64,000 bases of DNA, from positions 174,999-238,998 of the forward strand of contig JANTQF010000016.1 of NCBI GenBank assembly GCA_032988165.1. The letters run 5' to 3'. Positions 34,402 through 45,395 of the stretch are shown one piece after another. The notes beneath the pieces are model-generated. The model did not search any database. It was not told where the DNA came from and worked only from the letters and a program-made list of their open reading frames with translations. Both the position numbers and the translations under genes were made by a program. How positions within the stretch are numbered: position 1 is the stretch's first letter; every line of letters starts with the position of its first letter. This DNA is from Emmonsiellopsis sp. PD_33 (Eukaryota; Ascomycota; Eurotiomycetes; Onygenales; Ajellomycetaceae).

Positions 34402-35403
34402 ATGGCCGCGTCTTGGAATCAACTCCTCCGTCCTGCCTTGCCCACTGCTGCCGCTACCGCTATCCCGCCCTTCCTGTACGGCACCGCCTGGAAAAAGGAC
34501 CTCACCGCTGACCTCGTCTACCAAGCCCTCTGCGCCGGCTTCACGGGCATCGACACCGCCGCCCAGCCCAAGCATTACCGCGAAGACCTGGTTGGCCATG
34601 GCCTGAGGAAGGCTCTGGCTAAGGGCAAGGTTAAGAGGCAGGACTTATATGTAACTCTTCTCTCCTGTTACCCCCTAATAACTACCAAGTACCTCCTGAC
34701 CAGCTCCCAGGTCCAAACAAAATACACCCCCCTCTCCAGCCAGGACAGCGTCTACCTCCCCTACGACCCCGCCTCCTCCATCCCCGACCAGGTCCACGCC
34801 TCCATCCAGTCCTCGCTCGCCAACCTCCGCCCCCGCGAAGACCCCGGCTCCGCCCAGGATGCCTACCTTGACGCCGTCCTCCTGCACAGCCCGCTCCCAA
34901 CCCTCGAGCAGACCCTGGCTGCCTGGCACGTCCTAGAGTCCTACGTGCCGCACAAGATCCGCAACCTGGGAATCTCCAACACCCGCCTTCCCCTCCTCCA
35001 ATCCCTTGTCACCAGTCCCTCGACTACCATCAAACCCTCTGTGGTTCAAAACAGGTTCTACCCCCAATCCTCCTTCGACGTCCCTCTTCGCGCCTTTTGC
35101 CGCGAACACCACATCATCTACCAGTCCTTCTGGACGCTGACCGCCAACCCCTCCCTCGTGTGGTCGGCCGAAGTCGGCTCCCTGGCTCATCAGGTAGGCA
35201 TCTCGCCGCAGGAGGCGCTGTATAGTCTGGTGCTGGGGCTAGGCGGGACCGTGTTGCTAAACGGCACGAAGAACGGTGGGCGCATGAAGGGGGATTTGGA
35301 TGCGCTGAGGCGCGTGGCGGAGTGGAAGGAGAAGTATCCAGTGGGCTGGGAGAGGGCGGTGGAACGGTTCAAGAGGAAGATCGGCGAGGTGGACGGGGAG
35401 TGA
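34402..35403 (+). CDS. aldo-keto reductase family protein
   Basis: Exons 34402..34650 and 34711..35403 give 313 residues, the usual AKR length. The fold motifs are visible: IPPFLYGTAWKKD, GFTGIDTAAQPKHYRED (catalytic Asp; the nearest Tyr lies eight residues later, as in the QPKHY subgroup), DLYVQTKY (catalytic Lys) and DAVLLHSPL (catalytic His), then IRNLGISN and VVQNRFYP. NAD(P)H-dependent carbonyl reduction is expected; substrate unknown. The intron 34651-34710 (GTAACT..CCCAG) is 60 bp and contains no in-frame stop, so unspliced mRNA would still be open with 20 extra residues. I chose splicing because DLY-VQTKY restores the family motif. Confidence 0.88.
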   Translation: MAASWNQLLRPALPTAAATAIPPFLYGTAWKKDLTADLVYQALCAGFTGIDTAAQPKHYREDLVGHGLRKALAKGKVKRQDLYVTLLSCYPLITTKYLLTSSQVQTKYTPLSSQDSVYLPYDPASSIPDQVHASIQSSLANLRPREDPGSAQDAYLDAVLLHSPLPTLEQTLAAWHVLESYVPHKIRNLGISNTRLPLLQSLVTSPSTTIKPSVVQNRFYPQSSFDVPLRAFCREHHIIYQSFWTLTANPSLVWSAEVGSLAHQVGISPQEALYSLVLGLGGTVLLNGTKNGGRMKGDLDALRRVAEWKEKYPVGWERAVERFKRKIGEVDGE

Positions 35404-36587
35404 GGGTTAACAATTTTCCCGCAACACAAAATGAACAGAAAGTGAAGAACCACGCGGAAGACGCTCGCTCTGGAAGGAATAAAGGGGCTTTGTTTGGTCT
35501 CTACATTCCTATCCATTGTCCTGGACATGGGAGAATGCTATTGAATGCAATGCAATCTTCGAACACTGCGATGATTCAACACTACCCAGGGATCAATGGA
35601 GGTGAGACTGTCTCCTATGACAGCCATGGCTATAGATTGCCTTGTTTGCCGTGGTATGGAGAGGTCAGACGGGACAAAGGTTTCACCCGCTTGAGCTAGT
35701 CCATTCACTCTGGGTGTATTCAGAAAGGGGCAGCCATCAGTATGAAAGGATGCAACAAGGCAGACTCTTCAAGAGACAGACATCCATTGCCAATTGCTTG
35801 TGTTATTGTGGTCATAGATTCAAATTGTCAGGAGAGTCCAGACTAGACATTGGACACTACCAGACAGATGAACCAGACAGTTAAATAAGACACTCCCTGT
35901 CTTGCCATCTCATCAATCAATTACAGCCATCTTGAATCAATGAATCAAACTAAACAATCCCTCTCCATCTTTCATCCTTCATCTTCAATCTTTAGTCTCG
36001 TCGTCCATCTGCTTCACCGCGCTAGTCCCCTTGCAGCCTAGCGGCTTGGCGCAGAATTCAACCTCCAGCTTGACGACGAGAACATCTCGACTGTATATCA
36101 AGTTATCAACCCAGCAGAGTCTTGTCTGATTCCCGCATCCCGCGCGCTTCTGTCTGCTGTCTTCCTATCTTCTTATATCCTATCATCCCCCCCTCCCAAT
36201 CCGCAGCTGTTTACAGCCCGCGCCGTCCCCGTCCTGTCTGGCCAATCCACCGCCAGCCTGGTGACTTCATCCCTCTCCCCAACCCGAAATATCCCCACCA
36301 GCCCACGCCGACGCCTACAACGACTACAACGCTTCCAAGACGCTTGACGCTTGACACTGTTCTCCCGCCACTCTCCCATTTCAATTCATTCTCCTCTAGT
36401 TAGACATTGCTGCTTTGGCCGCGTTGCTTTTTTGCATCAGTTCTTGCTGGGCCCGCACGAGTCACCTACCACCCAAGGTTGCCTCCCCCGACGGCCCGCA
36501 ACAGCCTGATATCAATACTCGCCCTGGTCCTGCGCCCACCCGCCTCTCGCTACCGTCCACCCCCATCCACACTGGCCGCTCGTTTAT
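35404..36587. promoter_or_regulatory. intergenic region and probable long 5' leader of hsf1
   Basis: The 36100-36587 part is C-rich and carries several short frames, as is usual for long fungal leaders with upstream ORFs. No separate gene is recognisable. Confidence 0.5.
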
Positions 36588-39154
36588 ATGTTGGCCATGG
36601 CGTCGCAAGGCGTCTCTCGCAAGAGACCCGCCCCCGGCACCTCACCCATGATTCATCAACAAATAGCCCCCGCCGACACACAGCTCTCCAACGATCAGTT
36701 TCTGCAATGGGGCCAGTCCGGCCCAGCCCATCCTAATAACACCTCTGCCTCCGCCTCCGCCTCCGCCTCCGCCACCGACAACCATGCCTCCTCCTCCTAC
36801 CCCGCCGTCTCCCGCCCCGGCGACGTCGACCCGTCTCACGCTTCCAACCAGCTGACGCGCCGGCCCGGCCAACAGCTCGTCAGCAGAGCACTACTACACG
36901 ACCAGAATCTAGTGCCATTGATTGATCCGAATAGGACACGTGCGGATGACCAGAGCGGTGGTTCATTGGGCGAAACGGAGGCTGAGCTGGAGCAGCGCGC
37001 TCTGCTGGCGAAGAAGGACGCGCAGGCGAAGAGGAAGCAGATTCCGCCGTTTGTGCAGAAATTGAGCAGGTATGTCGTCTTCTAACTTTTCCCACATTGT
37101 CTCCTTTCTAACCACATAATAGCTTCCTCGATGAGTCCAAAAATACCGACCTAATACGCTGGTCCGATGACGGGAATTCGTTCATCGTGCTCGACGAAGA
37201 TGAGTTCGCCAAGACCCTCATCCCCGAGCTCTTCAAACACAACAACTACGCCTCGTTTGTGCGGCAGCTGAACATGTATGGTTTCCACAAGAAGGTTGGC
37301 CTGTCGGATAACTCGTTGCGAGCCAGCGAACGCAAGAATAAGAGCCCAAGCGAATACTCAAATCCGTACTTCAAACGTGGCCACCCGGATCTGTTGTGGT
37401 TGATACAGAAGCCGAAAAGTGTAGGCGGCCAGGGTGGGAGGGGTTCTACCAAGGGCGGACTGCGCGTGAAGAACGAGACCGAGGGAGATGATGGAGATGG
37501 AGAGGATTTTGGCGAAGAAGGCGGTGGCGGTCGCGACGAGCGGACGAGATTTCGTGGACAGCTGTCCATTGGAGCTGGAGAAGGCGCTCTCGCCAGTGAC
37601 CAGCTGGCGAACGTGTATCGCGAACTGCAGAATATTCGTCAACAGCAGCAAATAATATCCGGCACCATCAGCAAATTGCGACGCGAGCATGAGCAGTTGT
37701 ACGGCCAAGCAGCAACCTTCCAGGAGCAACATACTCGTCACGAGAATTCCATCAATGCCATACTCACCTTCCTGGCCACCGTCTATAATCGAAGTTTACA
37801 GGGTCATGAAGGGGTTCAAGGGATTATCAACTCATTCGCTGGAGCCATACCTCAGGACAACAGTCAGGGGAACATCGTCGATATGGACAATTATATGGGA
37901 ATCAATGCAGATCTTCCAGGGCAGCGTTCATTCAAGAAGCAACCGCTGCTACTAAAAGCACCCCCGGTTGTTGGCCGGGATGGACAACCGATCCGAGCTA
38001 GTACCATGTCAGCCTCCCCAGCGAGCTCTTACAATCAATCCCAAGACCATAGGCGGCAATCTGGCCAGAGCAGCGCCCCTGTGTCTGGAAACATTGAAGA
38101 ATTGTATGATACCTCCAGTCCTCAAAATGCTCAAGGGTCCGCGCAGCATCGACAGCAGCAACATCCAGTGCAACATCAACGCACACCGTCGTCGCAAACC
38201 ACACAGGATCAGAATAGCCCCCAGTACCCCCAACGCGATATCATGTCTGTCATACAGAATTCCAACGCCAGGAACAGTCTTCAGTCGGGTGTTACCGATT
38301 TCCCGACGATGCTGTCTTCCCTTGAGACTTCTGGCGGCAACTCCCCGCTTACTGCATCGCAGCGAGCCGATATGCTGCGCCTGATCGCCAACCAGAGCCA
38401 TGCCTCCGATCCCACCACTGCCGCCTCCTCGAACAACGCACTCATCACACCGACTCCACCTCCAATGCCCCTGAACTACCCTGCTCGCCTTGCCGGTACT
38501 CGCGCGGAAATCGATAATCTGGCGAAGATGCAGGCAGAGCAAGACCGCTCGGTGCAAAATCTTACAAACCTACTTCAGCCGCTAAGTCCTACGGGGTCAA
38601 TCCCAGGACTTGATGCTGATAGCATGCACTCTGGCGTCCCTCCTCCCCCCCTGGATCTGGACCAGATCTTCAATAGTGGCGATTACTTTTCCGACTTCCC
38701 GGACATGGACAAGGGCGGCGATCTGCCTGGATTCGACCAAGCCGGCCAGACCAACAACAATGAGAATAACGACGCTGGCAACACCGCCGCCAACGACACA
38801 CATGGCAGCGACCTCTTCAACTTCGACGGCCTTCCTTCGGCCACGACAGGTGATATATTCTCCGGCTCCAGCGCGCCTGGCGATCCCCAGCACATCCCCG
38901 GCTATTTTGACGGATATACGAATCTAAACGGCGGCAGCAACAATAGCACTAGTCTCGACACTACTGGACTTGCTGGCGCAGCTGAGGGTATCGATTTTGG
39001 CGCGAGCGGGCGAGGCGGGCGCATCACGGAGGCATTCTCGAGCAGCGAAGCCACCAGTCCTGCCAATACGAGCGTTGATGAGAATCTGGGGCTTGATGGG
39101 GGTTCAAATGCCGTGACGGGTTCGGCTAATAAGCGGCAGAAGAGGAAGAAATAG
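36588..39154 (+). CDS. hsf1: heat shock transcription factor Hsf1
   Basis: Exons 36588..37069 and 37123..39154 give 837 residues. Hsf1 binds inverted nGAAn repeats as a trimer and drives chaperone genes. The DNA-binding domain (about 148-255) starts at IPPFVQKLS, is split by the 53-bp intron at KLS-SFLDE, and contains ELFKHNNYASFVRQLNMYGF and ERKNKSPSEYSNPYF. A coiled-coil trimerization region (about 317-388) begins LASDQLANVYRELQNIRQQQ. The C-terminal half is Gln/Asn/Ser-rich with Asp/Phe patches such as DLDQIFNSGDYFSDFPDMD, plausible activation segments. A basic KRQKRKK ends the protein. An in-frame second ATG lies at 36597. A CCTCCG hexamer repeat at 36745-36775 encodes an alternating Ser-Ala run. 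Confidence 0.95.
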
Positions 39155-40235
39155 GCCTGAGTTAATCGACGCTTATCACCTGAGTTTTTGCCATTTCGTC
39201 TACTCTTCTTGGAGTTATCGTTTTCTTTTTCTTTTCTTTTCCTTTTCTATTCTATTCCCCACAGTGTTTATCGGGCAGGCGGAGGGTTTCGGCGTTGGTC
39301 AATCAGGGAATCAAAATCAATCACGCACCTAGATTCGGATTTTCATCAGGGCTTTTGTTTTACGAGGTATGCCTACTGACTGACGTGTTGTGGATGGCGA
39401 TGGTTTGGTTTTGGAGGGAAGGGATTATCTCAAAATGGATGGATGGATGGCTGGTTTTGTTCTGTTTTCTTTTTATTTCCGTCTCTGTTGATTCCCTGGG
39501 AAATGTTGTTTCTGTTATCTAGCATCTTGGGTAGTTGATTCTGGGCTTCATGTACTGATAATAATAGCATGCACTTCATATATTGATACATCACTCAACG
39601 TATCTTCCTGACATCTACAACCCCCTGCATCCCCCATTCAATCCAACAACACATCCCATCCCAACACAACGCGTCCCAGTCCCGTTGCCCCCCAACCTCC
39701 CTCTCAACCCCTTTCCACCCCCTGACCTCACGCGGTGAATGCCCAACAACACAACAGCACAGTATAATGACGCGTACATGTCTCCCCAGCCCTCATATTT
39801 TGCTCTACACGTATTCACTGCGCATTCACTTCCGTCTCGCTTAGCAGGTACATAGGAGGGTGATCTCGCACACTGGGCCGTATAAATATCTCATCATCCC
39901 CCCTTGCTCTCTCTCTCTCTCCTTTTCTTCTTCATCCCTTCTTCTCTTCATTTTTTAACTTCATCTTGTTCTTACATCGTTCTATCTTCTCTTCTCTTTT
40001 GATCTATCTATCCAACCTGCCTTCATTCTTCCTTTCTTCGCGTCACACCTATCCACCCCTATCCACCCCACCCCCCCTTACACACAGCTCTATTCCCAGC
40101 ACGCACTGCGTCGCTTAGGGTCCAGCAGCTACTTTCCCTCCTCCCTTCTCTCGCGTTTTTTGGATACATCTTGGATAGCAGCTTTCCTTTCTCTCCTCCC
40201 TCCCTCCCATACACACATACACATACAAAACCACA
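39155..40235. other. intergenic, hsf1 3' region and upstream of the snoRNA trio
   Basis: T-rich sequence follows the hsf1 stop. From 39890 to 40230 the plus strand is very pyrimidine-rich with CTCTCTCTCTC, TTTTCTTCTTC and CCACCCC runs, which could be a promoter or spacer of a non-coding transcript holding the snoRNAs. No protein gene is seen. Confidence 0.4.
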
Positions 40236-40365
40236 GAAGAGCCACATGATGACAAAACCCAAGCGAGCCCACCCCCTACCCCCCCTTTTAATCTCGTTTC
40301 CCAGCGATACCTCCTGCGTCTACGCTGGTTAGCGCAGTGTAGCTGGATGACTGTCTGAGGCCTTC
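40236..40365 (+). ncRNA. candidate C/D-box snoRNA, copy 1
   Basis: C box ATGATGA at 40246-40252 and D box CTGA at 40355-40358. The flanks can pair: GAAGAGCC (40236-40243) with GGCCTTC (40359-40365), seven pairs with one bulged A. The 3' half shares TGGTTAG.GCAGTG.AGCTGG and TGTCTGAGG with two further copies downstream. The guide segment upstream of the D box differs between copies. No host protein frame covers it. A target was not identified. Confidence 0.6.
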
Positions 40366-40495
40366 CTTCTTCCTCTGGGTTGAATATCCTGTGTCCATTC
40401 GTCGTTAGTAGGTTGGTTGTATGTTCGCATACGACAAACACTCCAGACACAGACACGACAGACACAGGATAATACCCTCCCGCCTGATAGTACAG

Positions 40496-40739
40496 GTAGG
40501 TTTGGCGGTTTGCGTGGCATGGCACGGCACAGCCCAGATACCTTGGTTGGATCACCACGTCGAGAAGGTTGATATGATATGATAGATAGCCAATGATGAT
40601 GATGATGTGCAGGCAGGCAATCTGGCATTCATTCTGGCGATTACTTCCTGTCTCTACGAACTGGTTAGGGCAGCGAGCTGGAGGATATGTCTGAGGCTAT
40701 CTATCTATCTACCTATCTATCTCCCTTTCACACATACAG
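40496..40739 (+). other. possible intron of a non-coding host transcript around snoRNA copy 2
   Basis: ACAG followed by GTAGGT at 40496 and CACACATACAG ending at 40739 would make a 244-nt intron containing snoRNA copy 2. In fungi, C/D snoRNAs are often processed from introns of non-coding hosts. The splice sites are plausible but there is no coding frame to test them. Confidence 0.35.
40581..40705 (+). ncRNA. candidate C/D-box snoRNA, copy 2 (best supported)
   Basis: C box ATGATGA at 40593-40599 (within an ATG/GAT run) and D box CTGA at 40691-40694. The terminal stem is perfect over 11 bp: GATAGATAGCC (40581-40591) pairs with GGCTATCTATC (40695-40705). This arrangement, with a stem directly outside the C and D boxes, is diagnostic of box C/D RNAs. 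Internal conserved blocks are ACTTCCTGTCT (possible D' region) and GGTTAGGGCAGCGAGCTGG. About 125 nt long. Confidence 0.75.
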
Positions 40740-40835
40740 GAGAGCGAAGAGAGAAAAAAAAGAAGACAAGCAATATCGCGCGATGTTGTATCTTCATTCT
40801 GCACCCATCCCCAATCCACCCACAGACGGCATAAA

Positions 40836-40960
40836 TAGATAGATGACCATCTCATGATGACCGCAGAAACACCAGCGAATACTTCCTGTCTTACATTTGT
40901 TGAACGATGAATGATTGGTTAGGGCAGTGAGCTGGGTATGTCTGAGGCTATCTATCTATC
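40836..40960 (+). ncRNA. candidate C/D-box snoRNA, copy 3
   Basis: C box ATGATGA at 40854-40860 and D box CTGA at 40942-40945. ATAGATAG (40835-40842) can pair with CTATCTAT (40948-40955), separated from the C box by 11 nt, so the stem is less regular than in copy 2. Shared blocks with copy 2 are TACTTCCTGTCT, GGTTAGGGCAGTGAGCTGG and TGTCTGAGGCTATCTATC. Boundaries are approximate. Confidence 0.6.
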
Positions 40961-41566
40961 CATCTACCCCTTTTTGCACGAGGACTATGTCGCGACGTCG
41001 GCTTTTCATTTCACTTCTTATTCTCTTCGTGTACCTCCCTTGTCCGTGCTATATACCCCTTTCTTCATGTTTTCCAACTCAACTGGATTGATGGATGGAT
41101 GATCGGGTACTCCGCTGATGAGATATCAGATCTTCAAGCTGGCTATTTGTTGCTTGGATCTGTGCTGAGGAGAGAAGGCCTGGTTGTTTATTTATTCAAT
41201 GCCAGTTTTCCTTGGGTTGGGGTGTTTCGTGGCTGTTTCTGTTTATTCACTTAATGTGCTTTATAGAGTTCTCAAAGGAATTTGATAATGTTGTTGTTTT
41301 ATTTTTGTTTTTGGGTGGTTTGGTGTTGTGTGCACAGGATGTAAGTTAGGATATATTTATTTTATTTCACACAACCTACAATTCAATATAAAAACTAAAT
41401 CAAATCAAATCAAATCAAATGAAATTGAAATTGAAATCATCTATGATATAATCACAACTACATAGTTAAATAAGTTGATTTAATCCACATATCAAACCCG
41501 CCCTCTCACCAAATAACAAAAGAACGATAACAAAAGAAAAAAACTCAACAAAAGAAAGAAAAAACA
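40961..41566. other. intergenic, downstream of snoRNA trio and hda1 3' region
   Basis: T-rich then A-rich, with a short CAAAT repeat around 41396-41420. The last 200 bp are probably the hda1 3' UTR. Nothing else is seen. Confidence 0.45.
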
Positions 41567-44356
41567 TCACTCCTCCCCCTCGTCCCCCTCCTCCTCCTCC
41601 CCCACCATCTCCGCCATCCATGCACACACCTCCTCCTTATGCGTGCGCAACATCTCATTCAGCCCTTCATTCGGCGACTGGATGAGCCGGCCATACCGCT
41701 TCGAGAGCTTGCGGCTATTCTCAGGCCCGGCCCAGACGCTGTGATTCTTGGAGACGAAGACGAGGGAGTTCTGCGATGCGTTGGTTCTTGTTAGCGAATA
41801 GTTTCGGGTGTTGGGAGAGGGAATGGATGAATATATTGGGTACGTACATCTTTATACCATTTTGATAGCCAGGTGGTGGTGTTGCTGGAGACGGCGCGGA
41901 CGCGGTTTTCGGCCACGAAGGAGATGACGCCTGATACTTCTTTGTGGACGCGTTCTGTACCGGTGCATGAGGGGGTGATTAGTGGGTTGTTTTGCTTTGT
42001 TTCTGGGGATGTAATATAATATAGGGGGTAGGAGGACGGACCGGTTGTTACGAGCAGATTTGCAAGGCCCGAGAAGGCGTCGCCGACGCCGAGGAAGAAG
42101 ATGTCTGTTGCTTCGTTGGGTCTGCTATGGTGTTAGTCTTTCCCTAGTTGTCCTGGGGTTGGAAATATGACGCACTCGATGTAGTTCTCCCAGAGATACG
42201 TCGCGAGCTGGTCGCTCATCTGGGTGCGCGCGCGGTCTTCTTCCTGGTAGGTGGCCGAGTCCTATACAGTCAGCAAACCTGCGCTGTCTTCACTCGTTTG
42301 GGCTTACTTACATCGGCCGTGGTAATGTGCTTGGGTATGTTAACGTCAATAACCCCCCAGTTGTTTCGCACGGCCCACTCGACGTAGTCCTTTACGATAT
42401 CAGCCTTTGTTCATGTTAGCCATTCCCACGACGGTGGATAGGACTGAAAATGAATACGTACGAGCCAGCAGTTGTGTGGTTCTAGCGTGTTTGTGACGGG
42501 GTGTGGGATGCCCATTAGCTCCGGGCTTGGTTTCGTTAGCTCGCATTTAGAAGGGTATGGCAAGGTAGAACATACGGGTCATGGAATATCACGAGGAGGG
42601 GGCCTTTTTGGTCGTAATTTTGGCTGTACCCAAGTTAGTCCTATCCCACGTTACGTTGAGCAGATTTGGTCTAACCTTGCAAGAACCTGATTCTCAAACG
42701 ACTTCGACAGAGTATCGCGGTATATGTAGAGATTCGTGAGCTTGTACTCATCGTACAGCTGCTTCGCCTGGTATTGGCGGATGATATCGTGAACGCGATT
42801 CCCCCAGAACGTCTCGGGGGGAGCCTTAGGATACATGCATTTCCAGTACGCGGACTGAATCATGGCTACCCTTTTAACAGTATGAACAGCCGGTCGGGAG
42901 GCCGAAGCTGAGTAGAGACGATCGGGTGGCTCGCCCATTAACGTTCGCGTGACGGCCAGCGCCGACTTGGATATCGATTTGAAATTGTACCCGCCCTCGA
43001 GACAGACGGCAACTTTCCCCCCGGCGAGGTTCATGAGCATGCGCGTCATGTGGGCGTAGCAGGGGGGTGTGACAAAACACCCTCCCAGTTCATCTCCAGC
43101 CGCGGCATCAAAGCCAGCGGAGATGATGACCAGATCCGGGTCAAACTCATAGGCTATTGGCATTACCACCTCCTGGAAGGCGTACATGTAATCGCCATCG
43201 CCCATTCCTTGCGTTGGCCAAGGGATATTGATATTCTTTCCGAGGCCATTCCCCTCGCCGCAATGGTCCCAGTTGCCTTCGTCGCCACCGGGGTAAAAGG
43301 AACCGTCTCTATAGACATGGAGGGAGATGTATAATATGTTGGGATCGTCGTAAAACGCCTTTTGGATACCATTTCCATGATGGACATCCCAGTCAAGAAT
43401 CAATATCTTCCGGCATTTCTCTCCAAACTCCCTCTGGCACACCCGCGCCGCGACGCAGACGTTATTGAACAAGCAAAACCCCATGGTCTTGTTATGCTCA
43501 GCATGATGCCCTGGCGGCCGAATCACGGCAATGGCATTCTTCACCTGCCGGTCTACAACTGCTTTGCACGTTTCGATGGCGCCGCCGCATGAGAGTATTG
43601 ATGATGTAAATGTGAGCGAGTTGAAATAGATCGAATCCCGCGTGTGCTCCAGCTCAATCAGGTCCTTCTCGGACATGTCTATAAATTGTTAGATCAGACA
43701 CATATCTCCGGCCAAAGGATAAACCCACCTCTAGTGCTTTGAACAAAGGCATAATGATCAGGATCATGCACTAACGAAATCTCTTCCTCCGTCGCATCCC
43801 TTGCTGATATCCGCTGCAGAGGCTGGGACACCAGCGGCCGTGATGACTCCGGGTCATCCACAAGCCCTGCCTTGCAAAGCTCTTTGTAGATGTAATAAAT
43901 ACGCCGTGGATCTTCCGGGTGGACGTCAAGCGTTGGCTTGACCTCGCAGTGATACCGCATGCGGATATCATAGCATAGTCCTGTCGCCATCGAGCCAACA
44001 GGCAATCCCTTGGTGGCGTCGACGTTGTCGTTTGGCCAGTCTGAATTTTCCTCAACGAGGCTATCCACGTCGGACTTTACCTCCTCTTCGGGCGACCGCT
44101 TCTCAGGAGTTGAGGCGGCGGCATGGTCCTGGGGGCCCTCAACCTGTTTGAGGAGGTTCGTCGGCGCCGCGAGCTTCTCCCGGAAGGACTCGAGTAATGA
44201 TGGAGCTGGAGCAGGCACCGAGGCCGAGGCACCATTCAATTCGAGCGGGCTGGGCGCTTTCTCCGGGCTGGCTGTTGGGCTTGGGGGTCTGCCAGGCCCA
44301 ATGGGGATGACGGTGGGAGCCGTGCCAGCCATGACAACATCTTCATCTTCTTCCAT
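41567..44356 (-). CDS. hda1: class II histone deacetylase Hda1, with C-terminal Arb2-type domain
   Basis: Nine exons, complement(41567..41770, 41848..41954, 42042..42121, 42176..42261, 42312..42404, 42462..42525, 42576..42623, 42676..43678, 43729..44356), give 770 residues. The zinc-dependent enzyme removes acetyl groups from histone tails as part of the Hda1 complex. The first 120 residues are disordered and acidic. The catalytic domain has GLCYDIRMRYHCEV, RPPGHHAEHNKTMGFCLFNN (His pair), LDWDVHHGNG (zinc ligands), SAGFDAAAGD and CLEGGYN (catalytic Tyr). The Arb2-like region follows with GPLLVIFHDPPELMGIPHP, WAVRNNWGVIDVNIP, and SFVAENRVRAVSS. It ends in an acidic tail. All small exons keep frame. 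One acceptor is a tandem TAGCAG at 42122-42127. Confidence 0.94.
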
Positions 44357-45395
44357 GGTTGGTTCCCTTCTGGTGATGTATGATCAGGGAAATGCTCTCA
44401 GCAGGGCATAGCTCAAATATAAGAAAAACGTCTTCGCCCGCACCACGCCCAATGACACTAAACCCAGCAAGATGGGGGAAGTTGCTGCGCAAATACCGAA
44501 AGGTATGAATGAATGCAAGAAAACGGCAAAAGGAGTATCCGGAGTGAATGAAACAAAGCCCCGAGTCCTTATGCGGCGGAAATACGTGCTTTTCAAAAAA
44601 TAGTACAATAAAAAATGGGAGTAAGCAGATAAAGCAAACCCCCCTTCCCAGGTGTTTCTAAATGCTACTGGTCGCGGGATGAAGCAATAAAATAAGAAAT
44701 AGTATAGGATTGGGTTTCCTTTGTAGATGGATGTCGAAATGTTCGAGGAGAGAGAGTTGAAGCTTAATACGGGCACGTGATGTCGGGCGCCGGATTTAAG
44801 TTATTCCAGGCTGGCACGTGATGTCGCGACTATTCCAACGGCGAAGACCAGCGGAGAGAATGCAGGTACACAGTGTGAAAGGATATAAGAGGGAGCGAGA
44901 ATATGGGGGGTAAGTAACTAGGGGATGAGGTTCTGAAAAAGTCCCAGATATATTTGTCGAGTTTTGAGTCTCGTAGTTTTCTCGGCGTGCAAAGTGGCGC
45001 ATCCTCGACAGAACGCCGATCAGGGGCAAGCTTCAAGAAGTTCTTAATATCCGGATACAGCAGGCCAAAAAGATACTAGTACTATCAACAAAGCTTTTCA
45101 TTGTTCCACATATGAGTTATTATTTATCGTTGCATCATTTCATATTTCATCTCCAACACATCCTCCGTCGTTTCATTCAATTCATCCACCAAGCCCCCCA
45201 AAACACAGCGCGTCGCCATCCAACCGACCACCGCTTTTTCTACAAACAGCAGACTCCGAGACAGAAAAGAGGAAATAACATAAGAACGGCGCGGGCAGAC
45301 GTAGAGAAAGGTAAATTTCAGAAGAACGCATTATCTGTTCAAGTCAAAGGGAGGATTTAGAGAACGCTCCTTTCCTTACTGCTCGCTGCTGATTG
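44357..45395. promoter_or_regulatory. hda1 upstream region with two copies of GGCACGTGATGTCG
   Basis: Identical 14-mers occur at 44772-44785 and 44813-44826, 41 bp apart, each with a CACGTG core. They lie about 415-470 bp upstream of the hda1 ATG. The right part of the region holds the GAPDH 3' UTR. No gene is visible. Confidence 0.55.

Noticed and set aside
40917..40922. TTAGGG within GGTTAGGGCAG as a telomere-related signal
   Set aside because: A single hexamer per copy with no tandem telomeric repeat; it is part of the conserved snoRNA block.
40930..40940. GTGAGCTGGGT in snoRNA copy 3 matches a well-known stretch of 25S rRNA
   Set aside because: The match is in the same sense as the rRNA, whereas a guide must be complementary. 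The other two copies do not keep it. Treated as chance.
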